From NCBI GenBank assembly GCA_017449265.1, contig JAFSJW010000014.1, forward strand, positions 1-64,000: a DNA stretch of 64,000 nucleotides, given 5' to 3'. Positions 1 through 7,474 of the stretch are shown piece after piece. Position 1 is the first letter of the stretch. Each line of letters starts with the position of its first letter. This stretch comes from Treponema sp. Lineage in GTDB: Bacteria; Spirochaetota; Spirochaetia; Treponematales; Treponemataceae. The position numbers and the translations under genes are program-made. Below the pieces are notes generated by a model, which saw nothing but the letters and a program-made list of their open reading frames with translations, made no database searches and had not been told where the DNA came from.

Positions 1-201
1 GTCCTGTGCGTTCATCGCATCAATCATACCTTTTTCGAGTGGCTGAACGATAACGATGTTGCCGTTGAATCCTGCTTTTTCGTTTGCAATATCAATCTGC
101 CAGTCAACGAAAGCGCGCAAGAATCCGCCTTCACCGAACTGGAGCACCTTCTCTGGGCGCTTTACTGTCTTCATTACTTCTTTAATAGATTTAAGAGCCA
201 T
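1..201 (-). CDS. uxaB: Tagaturonate reductase (altronate oxidoreductase), N-terminal part
   Basis: Leftward gene cut by the window edge; 67 codons are visible. The N-terminus carries the [18 protein letters not shown] and [11 protein letters not shown] segments typical of tagaturonate/fructuronate reductases of the long-chain mannitol dehydrogenase family, which reduce tagaturonate to altronate with NADH in hexuronate catabolism. The ATG at 201 is preceded on the minus strand by AAGAGG with proper spacing. The family is clear. The choice of UxaB over the fructuronate or mannitol branch rests on the N-terminus alone. Confidence 0.8.
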   Translation of the reverse strand, partial: MALKSIKEVMKTVKRPEKVLQFGEGGFLRAFVDWQIDIANEKAGFNGNIVIVQPLEKGMIDAMNAQD

Positions 202-234
202 GTTAAAACCTCTTGATAAAAATAAATTACTTCT

Positions 235-240
235 ATTATA
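235..240 (-). promoter_or_regulatory. Candidate -10 box for the uxaB-like gene
   Basis: On the minus strand a perfect TATAAT lies about 34 nt upstream of the ATG at 201. No convincing -35 hexamer is at 17 nt, so only the -10 element is proposed. Confidence 0.4.
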
Positions 241-373
241 AACCTGTCTGCAAAGTTTTTCCACAGAAAAAGCACTGATTCTTCTTGAAATTCGCTGACA
301 AAACCCGCTTTTTGAATTAAACTGTCCTTAAATCATATTTAATTGTCACGGCGGTTGCACTTTTGACGAAAGC

Positions 374-467
374 GGTCATTGAGTAGCGCGAAGCGCGTAT
401 CGAAATGACCAAAGAGCAAGCAGTTCTAAAGTTTGTGGTTTCGATACGCTTCGCTACTCAACCACCG
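374..467. repeat. Pair of inverted REP-like palindromes upstream of the lipoprotein gene
   Basis: The first element (374-410) is bounded by GGTCATT/AATGACC and has a GAGTAGCGCGAAGCGCG core. The second (435-467) is bounded by GTGGT/ACCAC and carries the same core, shortened, in the opposite orientation (CGATACGCTTCGCTACTCA). A third copy lies downstream of the gene at 1835-1872, in the same orientation as the second. They look like dispersed intergenic palindromes (REP class). The rest of 202-506 is AT-rich leader without a recognisable gene. Confidence 0.7.
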
Positions 468-506
468 ATTTGCCACAAAACCACCATGAATATAGGAGAA
501 AATTCT

Positions 507-1804
507 ATGAAAAAGTCAAATGTATTGCGAGGGGGGGGTACTTTAGTATAGTTCTTCTCCTGTCATCCATCCTTTTCGCCTGCTCGGGCGGTACGAACTA
601 TGTAGGCACAGGCACAACGCAAGCCCCCGAAGCCACAGAAAGCTACACCGTAACATTCGAGACAAACGGCGGTAGCGAGGTTGCCGCGCAGACAGTGGAG
701 AGCGGAAAGACCGCCACCGAGCCAGCAGCCCCATCTAAGAACGATCTTAATTTTGGCGGCTGGTACACGGACAGCGCATTGACTAGCGCGTTCAGCTTCA
801 ACACGGCAATAACGAGCAACATCACGCTCTACGCCAGGTGGATTTCTGCGAGCGTTCCGACATTCGAGGTCACTTTTGACAGTGCGATTACTGGAGGCAC
901 AGTTTTTGCGGACAAGACTACAGGCATCTCGTCTGGCTCTACGGTCACTTTGACCATAGCACCAGCAACAGGAAAAATGCTTGATGCGCTCACGGTCAAG
1001 GACGCTTCTAACAACGCGGTCATGACGACGGCTGTTGTTGCTGGTACGACATACACATTCACGATGCCAGAAAGCAATGTGAGCGTTACGGCGACATTCA
1101 GGGTGGCAACGCTCGGAAGCAAGGCAGCTCCTGACGCGGTTGGCGACATAGTGTTCAATGACGGAAGCGCGGAGGCTTACAGCGACAGCCTTACGCTCAC
1201 GGCGGAGCAGATTGCTGGAGCTGTTGCGGTAATCTTTGACGCGGCTAGCAAGAAGGGCGTTGGATTACGGCAGGGAACGAGCAAGGCATGGGCAAGACGG
1301 ACTAGCGACTCTGACAAAGCAGATGGCTACAGCAACAGCATAGCAGGGCTTGTATGTACTCCGAGTGCATCAGGTCCAGGAAAGGCAGGGGATACGACAG
1401 TCACATTCACAGGAGCGACTGACGGAAGCGGAAGCCTTACGACTCTGAAAACCGATGCTAGTATTACGGACTACAGCGCGACAAACTATCCCGCATGGGA
1501 CTTTGTTGAGAATTATGCCACGACAGCGGGGCTTACTGGCACTTACGAGAACGGCTGGTACATGCCGAGCATAGCGGAGCTTTGCAAGCTGTATCAGGGG
1601 GTAACAAACGGGAATGTGAATAATGCACTAAACAAAATTACAGGTGCTACACAATTGTCTACTAGTAGTGTGTATTGGTCGTCCAGTCAGAGCGAATCCC
1701 CCAGCGGCGACGCGTGGGGCGTCTATTTCGGGTCGGGCGATCTCATCAGCGGCTTCAAGTACGTTACGAGTTCGGTCTGCGCAGTGCGGGCTTTCAATGA
1801 CTAG
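507..1804 (+). CDS. Phase-variable surface lipoprotein with InlB-type repeat and DUF1566-like C-terminal domain (out of frame here)
   Basis: The best start is ATG 507, preceded by TAGGAGAA at 492-499. It reads MKKSNVLRGGG and then stops at 549-551 because the G tract at 531-538 has eight Gs. With nine Gs (or six) the frame opens into a lipoprotein signal ending in lipobox LFAC, then about 410 residues to the stop at 1804. The long open frame can also be entered at a TTG at 470, but that has no ribosome binding site. Domains: an InlB/Listeria-Bacteroides repeat ending in NITLYARW (codons near 650-840), a second beta-rich repeat (near 860-1105), and a C-terminal DUF1566/C-type-lectin-like domain with GWYMPSIAELCKLYQ and VYWSSSQ, ending VRAFND. 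Family knowledge: such lipoproteins are surface exposed. Ligand unknown. The OFF state is inferred from the frame; a sequencing error in the tract is the alternative. Confidence 0.75.
531..538 (+). repeat. Poly-G8 contingency tract
   Basis: Eight consecutive Gs nine codons after the ATG at 507, inside the signal peptide region. One extra G joins the start codon and Shine-Dalgarno to the 3' lipoprotein frame. Slippage of such tracts is a classical phase-variation mechanism. Confidence 0.7.
1674..1800 (+). other. Candidate variable region (diversity-generating retroelement target type)
   Basis: The last ~40 codons of the lipoprotein gene switch from A/T-rich codons (before 1670) to a run of NNC/NNT codons (tcc, agc, ccc, ggc, gac, ctc, atc, ttc, tac) at the positions where DUF1566 proteins usually have Asn. 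This is the pattern expected if AAC/AAT codons of a template repeat were mutagenised at adenines. The region ends at an invariant-looking VRAF. No template repeat or reverse transcriptase is in this window, so the assignment is inference. Confidence 0.4.
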
Positions 1805-1812
1805 CAGAATGT

Positions 1813-1933
1813 CACCTTTGGCTTTGCCAAAGGTGCGGTTTCGATACGCGTTTCACGCTACTCAACCACCGCCAGAACTAACCGCACAAACGGCAACGCC
1901 GTTTGTGGCCACCTTGCCGCTAGCGGCAAGGTG
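1813..1933. repeat. Three hairpins plus a REP-like palindrome downstream of the lipoprotein gene
   Basis: Hairpins at 1813-1835 (10-bp arms, TTT loop), 1885-1907 (10-bp arms, AAC loop) and 1910-1933 (11-bp arms, TA loop). Between them lies a REP-like palindrome (1835-1872) matching that at 435-467. None has a clear T-run. They may stall transcription between the convergent lipoprotein and PIN genes. Confidence 0.75.
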
Positions 1934-1934
1934 C

Positions 1935-2348
1935 TTATTCTTTTTTCAAATCTTCAAGACGCTCGAAAAATTGTGCAACAGTAATTATTTCCACATCTTC
2001 AAATTGTTTCAAATCAAGCAAATCATTATCACCGCTTACGACATAAAGACATTTTGCTTCCGTTGCACATTCCAAAAACTTGTTATCGTCAGGGTCGCGG
2101 CAAACGGTAACTTTTCGAGAAGGCTGAATCATTTTGCATTTGCTTATAATTTTTGGAAGTGTTATCTCCGTTTGCTTTAAGTGATATTTTTTAAGCATTC
2201 CATTGAATATTTCTTGATACTCAGACACGATTTCTTCTGAGACAAAAGACTCAATCTCGTTCTTTAAAAGCAATTCCAAAAGTTTAAGCGGTTTGCCTCC
2301 AAAAAACAAACCTGATTCAACAATATTTGTATCTATGACAAGTTTCAT
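1935..2348 (-). CDS. PIN-domain toxin (putative TA system toxin, COG1569 type)
   Basis: 137 aa, the usual length. PIN-domain ribonuclease fold: MKLVIDTNIVESGL with the first catalytic Asp, EEIVSEY with the conserved Glu, DPDDNKFLECA and VSGDNDLLDL with the C-terminal acidic residues. Family role: Mg-dependent RNase, toxic unless bound by its antitoxin. The start overlaps the end of the upstream antitoxin by 4 bp (ATGA), so the pair is translationally coupled. The RNA target cannot be told from sequence. Confidence 0.85.
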   Translation of the reverse strand: MKLVIDTNIVESGLFFGGKPLKLLELLLKNEIESFVSEEIVSEYQEIFNGMLKKYHLKQTEITLPKIISKCKMIQPSRKVTVCRDPDDNKFLECATEAKCLYVVSGDNDLLDLKQFEDVEIITVAQFFERLEDLKKE

Positions 2349-2665
2349 GCAATTGCTCCAGCAGAGCGTTTTTTCTGTCTAGTTTCCTTGATAAAATCAT
2401 ACAAATCCTGTTCTGTAAGCCCCGCTTTTTCTGTTTGTTTCCGCAATGATTCACACCCAGAATTAAAAGAATCCAACTCTCTTTTTTCTGACCGCATTTC
2501 TTTTATGGTATTTGTAACTATCTGATTTTGAACAGCAGATTGAGCCGAGTCTTCTTCAAAATAATTCATTCCAAATTTATAGCACACAAAATCCACAAAC
2601 TGTGCGACTTCTTGTAAGGCCATTTCTGGCAATGAGTTAATTTTTTGTTCAAGAACTGCGTTCAT
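2345..2665 (-). CDS. Antitoxin partner of the PIN toxin (DUF2281-like N-terminus)
   Basis: 106 aa from ATG 2665, chosen because AGGAGG lies just upstream; the open frame extends further but without a ribosome binding site. The N-terminus (INSLPEMALQEVAQFVDFV) resembles DUF2281/VapB-like antitoxins. The middle is polar and the C-terminus basic (KETRQKKRS). Its stop overlaps the PIN toxin start. The antitoxin role is inferred from position, size and this motif; no clear DNA-binding fold can be named. Confidence 0.7.
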   Translation of the reverse strand: MNAVLEQKINSLPEMALQEVAQFVDFVCYKFGMNYFEEDSAQSAVQNQIVTNTIKEMRSEKRELDSFNSGCESLRKQTEKAGLTEQDLYDFIKETRQKKRSAGAIA

Positions 2666-2722
2666 ATTTTCCTCCTTGATAAACTCCGCGTTAGCGGTCG
2701 TGCAGGAAGCACGAAATTGTAG

Positions 2723-2739
2723 TTTTGCCAACGGCAAAA
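2723..2739. repeat. Short hairpin, 7-bp arms, AAC loop
   Basis: TTTTGCC-AAC-GGCAAAA between the antitoxin start and the GGDEF gene terminator. Same 3-nt-loop design as the hairpins at 1813 and 1885. Confidence 0.5.
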
Positions 2740-2746
2740 TCTGCCC

Positions 2747-2778
2747 AAGATAAAATTACACGGATGTAATTTTATCTT
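2747..2778 (-). terminator. Hairpin downstream of the GGDEF gene
   Basis: Perfect 14-bp stem (AAGATAAAATTACA and its complement) with a CGGA loop, 10 bp past the stop of the leftward GGDEF gene. The arms are A/T-rich, so it can act as an intrinsic terminator although no long separate T-run follows. Confidence 0.6.
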
Positions 2779-2788
2779 GACTCCTACT

Positions 2789-4579
2789 TCAAACCTTTAG
2801 CTTGCTGTACAATGCAAAATCAACTTTGACTGACTCTGGAAGCAGATTGAATGTTGAGGCGAACATGAGCGCGCAGTTCACTTCGTATTCGGCCCACTGG
2901 GAGCTTTCTTTTGTCCTGTTGAATGTGACAAGTCCCTTGATGTCGTCTGCCGTTCCCAGAATGCACTGAATCGTTGACTTTATGCCCCGTGATACGATTG
3001 CGTTCAGGAAATCTAGCGCGTCAGGCTTTATGTCCTCCGGAAAATCCATCCGTATGAACCGTTCCGAGCCGAGAGCCTTCCTGAATCCGGGAAGATGAAT
3101 GTAATCGGCACTCTCCATTTCGTCGCGTTTTTTCCCGGCAGTGTAGATTCTGTGCAAGCTTTCACCGTAATAAATCGTAATGTCATTCAGATTGTAAGTC
3201 TCGCACATATGATTAAGTATATTTCTGATTGCCTTGAACGGACTCGAGCTTAAATCCCGCATGAACTCGGTCATAAATTGCAGCTCAAGAACATCGCGCC
3301 CCTGATACTTTACTCCGGATGTTGCTTCGACTGATTTCAGATAAAGTGCTTGATGAAGTTCCGGGCGATAGAAAACATACCGGTTGCGTCCTTTGTCTTT
3401 TGCCCGGTACAAGCAGAAGTCCGCTTTTTTGAAAAGCTCGTCGAATGTATTGCCGTTATCAGGAAAAACTGCGGCACCAACCGAAGTCGTAACTTTTATT
3501 TCCCCGAACAAATTTTCAAATTTTGACTTTGAGTTTATAAGAATACTTTGCAGAATTCCCCTTAGGGTAATTTCATCGTTTACAGAATTGATTATAATCA
3601 GGAATTCATCCCCGCCATACCGCCCGACTACGCCTTGATTGCCAACAATATTGCGAAGGAGCGTGCCTGTCTGCTCCAGAACTTTGTCGCCGGCAAGATG
3701 ACCGTAAGCATCGTTCACGGGCTTAAAGTGGTCGAGGTCAACGATTATGAGCGCGGTTTTGTCGCTGTTTGCAGGGGCTGAGAATTTTTTTACGGCATAA
3801 TCTGTTATTGTCTTTTTATTGTAGCATTTTGTCAGCGCGTCGATTTTCAGTTCCTCAAGCAGATTGTTCGTGTCCTGTGAGGTTGCGCGGGATGAGTTCT
3901 CTACGATGCGCCCGACTATTGAAATCTTTTCATCGCGCTCAAAACGAGTTCCAATAAAATCAAGGTTTTCTGAGATTTTTCCTTGCGTTCTGAACGAGCC
4001 TTTTAGATTTACATAAATCTTTGAGTGACATTCTTTGAGGCTTTCTATCATTTTTATGAATCCAGCTATTGAATTTTTTTCAACATAAGAATCGTCAATC
4101 ATCTGCTTTTTCCACGAATCTATGTCAATGTTAAAGTCAACGATGCACTTTTCCCCGTGGTAGTGAACCATTCGGAAAATATTGGTCTGCTTTTCATAAA
4201 AGAAAAAACTGTCGTCAAGAATTCCAAGCGCAGATTTCAGTTTGTCGTTTTCGATGCAGGATTCTTCTATAAGTTCAAATTCATCGTAAATATCGATTAG
4301 CTCCAGACATTTGACTTCAACATTGTTGTAAATGCAATTTGAGACTTTTACTGTGTTGTAGCGGTATTCATCTGTGTTTTTCTTGAAACGCAGGATTTTG
4401 TTGTTTTTTTCGGAATTACTTTTCAGCAAAGAAAGAAAATATTCTCTTTCGTCTGGATGTACGATTTCTTCTATTCTGGAGAAACGATGCCCGATTCGCT
4501 CGAAATAGATGTAATACCCCCTGTTGCCATCGACTATTTCGAGATTCTTGTCAAGGTATATTTTTTTTACTTCTATCAA
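2789..4579 (-). CDS. Diguanylate cyclase: PAS-like sensor, GGDEF, C-terminal GAF-like domain
   Basis: 596 aa starting at a TTG (4579-4577) with GGAGG six bases upstream. Residues ~1-235 form a soluble, probably PAS-like sensory region with no membrane segment. The GGDEF domain (~250-410) has DALTKCYNKK, VDLDHFKPVNDAYGHLAGD and an intact RYGGDEF signature, so it should make c-di-GMP from two GTP. The inhibitory RxxD I-site five residues before the signature is missing (GNQG instead), suggesting no product inhibition through that site. The C-terminal ~180 residues resemble a GAF domain, an uncommon place for a sensor. Divergent from the ATPase-HDOD gene at 4776. Confidence 0.85.
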   Translation of the reverse strand: MIEVKKIYLDKNLEIVDGNRGYYIYFERIGHRFSRIEEIVHPDEREYFLSLLKSNSEKNNKILRFKKNTDEYRYNTVKVSNCIYNNVEVKCLELIDIYDEFELIEESCIENDKLKSALGILDDSFFFYEKQTNIFRMVHYHGEKCIVDFNIDIDSWKKQMIDDSYVEKNSIAGFIKMIESLKECHSKIYVNLKGSFRTQGKISENLDFIGTRFERDEKISIVGRIVENSSRATSQDTNNLLEELKIDALTKCYNKKTITDYAVKKFSAPANSDKTALIIVDLDHFKPVNDAYGHLAGDKVLEQTGTLLRNIVGNQGVVGRYGGDEFLIIINSVNDEITLRGILQSILINSKSKFENLFGEIKVTTSVGAAVFPDNGNTFDELFKKADFCLYRAKDKGRNRYVFYRPELHQALYLKSVEATSGVKYQGRDVLELQFMTEFMRDLSSSPFKAIRNILNHMCETYNLNDITIYYGESLHRIYTAGKKRDEMESADYIHLPGFRKALGSERFIRMDFPEDIKPDALDFLNAIVSRGIKSTIQCILGTADDIKGLVTFNRTKESSQWAEYEVNCALMFASTFNLLPESVKVDFALYSKLKV

Positions 4580-4718
4580 AAAAATCCTCCTAAAGATTTA
4601 ATTATAAGTTAGAAAATTTCAGAAATCAAATTTATAATTCCGATAATAGGAAATATGGAAGTCAATTGTAATGTTGCGGTCATTGAAAATTGATTTCCGA
4701 AACAAGAGGTTAGTTCTA

Positions 4719-4747
4719 TTACAAAAAAAGATAATTTGTGGTATAAT
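4719..4747 (+). promoter_or_regulatory. Sigma-70-type promoter of the ATPase-HDOD gene
   Basis: TTACAA (4719-4724), 17-nt spacer, TATAAT (4742-4747). Transcription would begin near 4754, downstream of the earlier in-frame start at 4671; this favours translation from ATG 4776. Confidence 0.55.
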
Positions 4748-4775
4748 CTCACTGATTCTATTTTTAGAGCAAGAT

Positions 4776-6272
4776 ATGCAGCAACAAAAAGTCAAACTTG
4801 ATCTTTCAAAAATTAAAATGGCAATTAGGGCCGGAATTCCTCTTTCAATTACAACTTATACGTTTCCGCGCGAGATGAATCTGTATATGGAAGATGTCCT
4901 TACGGCGTTTCTGAGTGAGCTTGATCAGAATCACATGACGGAGTACCTCAAGTATTGCCTTAATGAGCTTGTTACGAACGGAAAAAAAGCAAATACAAAG
5001 CGAATATTTTTTAAAGAAAAAAAACTCGATATTTTCGATGATAATCAGTACAAGAAAGGAATGGAGACATTCAAAGATGAAACGATGAACAACATCAAGT
5101 ATTACATGACTTTGCAGAAAAATGCAGGGCTTTATGTAAAACTTATTCTCCAGACCCGCAACAATAAGATAAAGATGGAAGTCAGGAACAATTCTGAAAT
5201 GGCTCTCCGTGAGTATAAGCGAATGCATGACAAATTAAGCCGTGCACAGCAGTATACATCCGTTGATCAGGCGATGAGCCAGATTCTTGACGACTCGGAA
5301 GGTGCTGGTCTTGGAATTATCATCATGGTTCTTATGCTGGAAAAAATTGGGCTTACGGAGGAAAATTTCCAGATTCTTTGCGAAAACGGGGAAACAATTA
5401 CCCGAATTATCCTCCCGCTTAACGAAAAGACGCAGAAAGAACTTTCTGTGGTATCGCATGAATTCGTCAAGATAATTGACAGCTTGCCGCAGTTCCCGGA
5501 AAGCATTTCAAAAATCAACCAGCTCTTGAACGACCCGGAGTCAAAAATGAGCGACATTGCCGCGCTTATTTCATCTGATGTGTCGCTTACCACTGACTTG
5601 CTCAAGCTCGTGAACTCTGCTACATTCGCTCTGTCATCGCCATGCCACAGTATTGGGGATGCCGTTAAGCTCGTCGGATTCCGTGGAATCAAGAATATGC
5701 TTCTTTCTGTAGGCTCAATAAATTCTCTTCCGAAAGTGAACGAAGCTTCCGGAAAAGAACTTTGGATGCACGCATACAAAGTTGCGTTCTATTCATACAA
5801 TCTTGCGCGGAATTTCTGTGCAAAAGACCGTCATGTTGTTGAGGATTCGTATGTATGCGGTCTTCTTCACGACATGGGGAAGCTGATTTTTGAATTTGCC
5901 CATCCTGATGTTCTTAATCACTTGAAGAACTTGTGCGATGAAAAAGGAATCTCAATCTCCGTGTTTGAGAAACTTGTTGCTGGCGTTAATCATGGGGAAG
6001 TCGGGGCTTTAATCGCAGAAAAATGGAACTTTCCGGAGTCGATTATTGCAGTAATCCGCTATCACCATGAGCCTGATTTGGTCAATACTGAGGAAAAACG
6101 GCTCGTGAACCTCGTGTACCTTGCGGATATGCTCGTGCATTATCAGGCTGAGGAAGTGGAATATAATCAGATTGACCATGAAGCTCTGGCAATGTTCGGA
6201 ATTACGGAAGAAAATCAGCTTCTTTCTATCTCAGAAAGCCTGAAAACTTCATTTGAACGCGAAAACAAGTAG
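4776..6272 (+). CDS. GHKL-ATPase-like / HDOD fusion signalling protein
   Basis: 498 aa. The N-terminal ~225 residues look like a histidine-kinase-type ATPase module: N-box-like NELVTNGKKAN (~residue 64) and G-box-like EGAGLGI (~174). No phospho-acceptor His domain is seen. From ~236 it is an HDOD domain (LPQFPESISKINQLLND onward) with GLLHDMGKLI at ~361 and YHHEP near 430. HDOD proteins act as non-enzymatic or phosphohydrolase-like modules in signalling, motility and stress. ATG 4776 is chosen over an in-frame start at 4671 because the promoter lies between them. Next gene is rsmI, 32 bp downstream. Confidence 0.8.
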   Translation: MQQQKVKLDLSKIKMAIRAGIPLSITTYTFPREMNLYMEDVLTAFLSELDQNHMTEYLKYCLNELVTNGKKANTKRIFFKEKKLDIFDDNQYKKGMETFKDETMNNIKYYMTLQKNAGLYVKLILQTRNNKIKMEVRNNSEMALREYKRMHDKLSRAQQYTSVDQAMSQILDDSEGAGLGIIIMVLMLEKIGLTEENFQILCENGETITRIILPLNEKTQKELSVVSHEFVKIIDSLPQFPESISKINQLLNDPESKMSDIAALISSDVSLTTDLLKLVNSATFALSSPCHSIGDAVKLVGFRGIKNMLLSVGSINSLPKVNEASGKELWMHAYKVAFYSYNLARNFCAKDRHVVEDSYVCGLLHDMGKLIFEFAHPDVLNHLKNLCDEKGISISVFEKLVAGVNHGEVGALIAEKWNFPESIIAVIRYHHEPDLVNTEEKRLVNLVYLADMLVHYQAEEVEYNQIDHEALAMFGITEENQLLSISESLKTSFERENK

Positions 6273-6304
6273 ACAAATGAATTCTTTCATGTTATTATAA
6301 ATAT

Positions 6305-7012
6305 GTGTCTACATTGTATGTTGTTGGAACACCAATTGGTAATCTTGGCGATATAACTTTCCGTGCGGTTGAAATATTTAAGTCTGTTGATGCAGTCGCA
6401 GCGGAAGATACGCGCCATACGCTTCAACTTTTGAATCATCTTGAAATTAAAAAACCGTTGATTTCGTGTCGGTCGCAGAACGAGGAATCTGCTTCTCAGA
6501 AGATTATAAAACTTCTTGATGAAGGTCAGAACATCGCGTATGCAAGTGATGCCGGGACTCCGGGAATAAGTGACCCCGGAGCGGTTCTTGCCGGGCTGGT
6601 GCGAAAAGCTGGGCACAATGTAGTTCCAATTCCGGGACCAAGTGCATTCGCATCGTTGGTGAGCGTCGCGGGGGCGGGCGGAAAAACCCTTGTTTTTGAA
6701 GGTTTTCTGTCGCCAAAACCGGGCAGAAGAAAATCAAGATTGAGGGAACTTCTTTCAACTGGTGACGCTATTGTTCTTTACGAATCTCCGTTCAGGATTG
6801 TAAAACTCCTGACGGATATTGCGGATATTGATAAAAGTAGAAGAATTGTGGTGGGGCGTGAGCTTACAAAGCTTCATGAAGAAATTATTGAGGGGGCAGC
6901 CGAAGAAGTGCGTGATGAATTTGCTTCAAGAGATAAGGTTCTTGGCGAATTCGCCGTTTTCATATCCGGCGTGAAAAATGTTCAACTTTCAGATGAAAGT
7001 GACGATAATTAA
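6305..7012 (+). CDS. rsmI: 16S rRNA (cytidine-1402-2'-O)-methyltransferase
   Basis: 235 aa from a GTG at 6305. Tetrapyrrole-methylase fold with the RsmI signatures: LYVVGTPIGNLGDIT at the N-terminus, AAEDTRHT, ASDAGTPGISDPG (SAM/substrate site), VPIPGPSAFASLV, FEGFLSPKPGRRKSRL. It methylates the ribose of C1402 in the 16S P-site. Shorter than the usual 270-290 aa: the small C-terminal domain after VVGRELTKLHEE is nearly absent. Same-strand spacing suggests cotranscription with the HDOD gene and flgM. Confidence 0.93.
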   Translation: MSTLYVVGTPIGNLGDITFRAVEIFKSVDAVAAEDTRHTLQLLNHLEIKKPLISCRSQNEESASQKIIKLLDEGQNIAYASDAGTPGISDPGAVLAGLVRKAGHNVVPIPGPSAFASLVSVAGAGGKTLVFEGFLSPKPGRRKSRLRELLSTGDAIVLYESPFRIVKLLTDIADIDKSRRIVVGRELTKLHEEIIEGAAEEVRDEFASRDKVLGEFAVFISGVKNVQLSDESDDN

Positions 7013-7031
7013 AGTGTAAGGCAGGATACTT

Positions 7032-7316
7032 ATGATGATAGGAAAAGTTTATAACATTAATCCAGTGCAGTTGCAGGACAAGACAAAAATGAAAGCGATG
7101 GATCGCGTTGAACCTGCATATGATTCAGTTGACATTTCCGATGAGGCTAGACAGGCATCGGAGGCGTATTTCTTGAATCAGGTCGCTAAAGAAACTCCTG
7201 ATGTTCGGGAAGATTTAGTTGCTTCAATAAAAGAGAAAATTAAGGATCCGAATTATCTCAATCCTGAGAGAATCGCGCTTACAGCAGACAGAGTCATGGC
7301 AGCTTACGGACTGTAA
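7032..7316 (+). CDS. flgM: FlgM-like anti-sigma-28 factor
   Basis: 94 aa, preceded by a CAGGAT Shine-Dalgarno. It has the FlgM layout: a polar N-terminal half with VDISDEARQASEAYF and a C-terminal helix region VREDLVASIKEKIKDPNYL...ALTADRVMAAYG, which in FlgM binds the flagellar sigma factor. A role in timing late flagellar gene expression is inferred from the family. No other flagellar gene is nearby. Followed by a strong terminator. Confidence 0.7.
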   Translation: MMIGKVYNINPVQLQDKTKMKAMDRVEPAYDSVDISDEARQASEAYFLNQVAKETPDVREDLVASIKEKIKDPNYLNPERIALTADRVMAAYGL

Positions 7317-7332
7317 TCGTGCTGTGATTCTG

Positions 7333-7366
7333 AAAAAGACGGAAAGTTTATTCCGTCTTTTTTTTT
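7333..7366 (+). terminator. Intrinsic terminator after flgM
   Basis: AAAAAGACGGAA / TTCCGTCTTTTT stem with a 6-nt loop, running into nine or more Ts. Confidence 0.9.
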
Positions 7367-7474
7367 GAATAAAAGTCCGTTTGCTACACGGAAAATCAGT
7401 TTTGGGAATGTTCGGTCATTGTTCTTGCAAAAAACTGGTTTCCAAACGGCACTATCGAAAAAAGGAACAGGAAA

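Noticed and set aside
470..506. TTG 470 as start of the lipoprotein gene
   Set aside because: Reads continuously but has no ribosome binding site and gives no signal peptide N-terminus; ATG 507 with SD and G-tract explains the data better.
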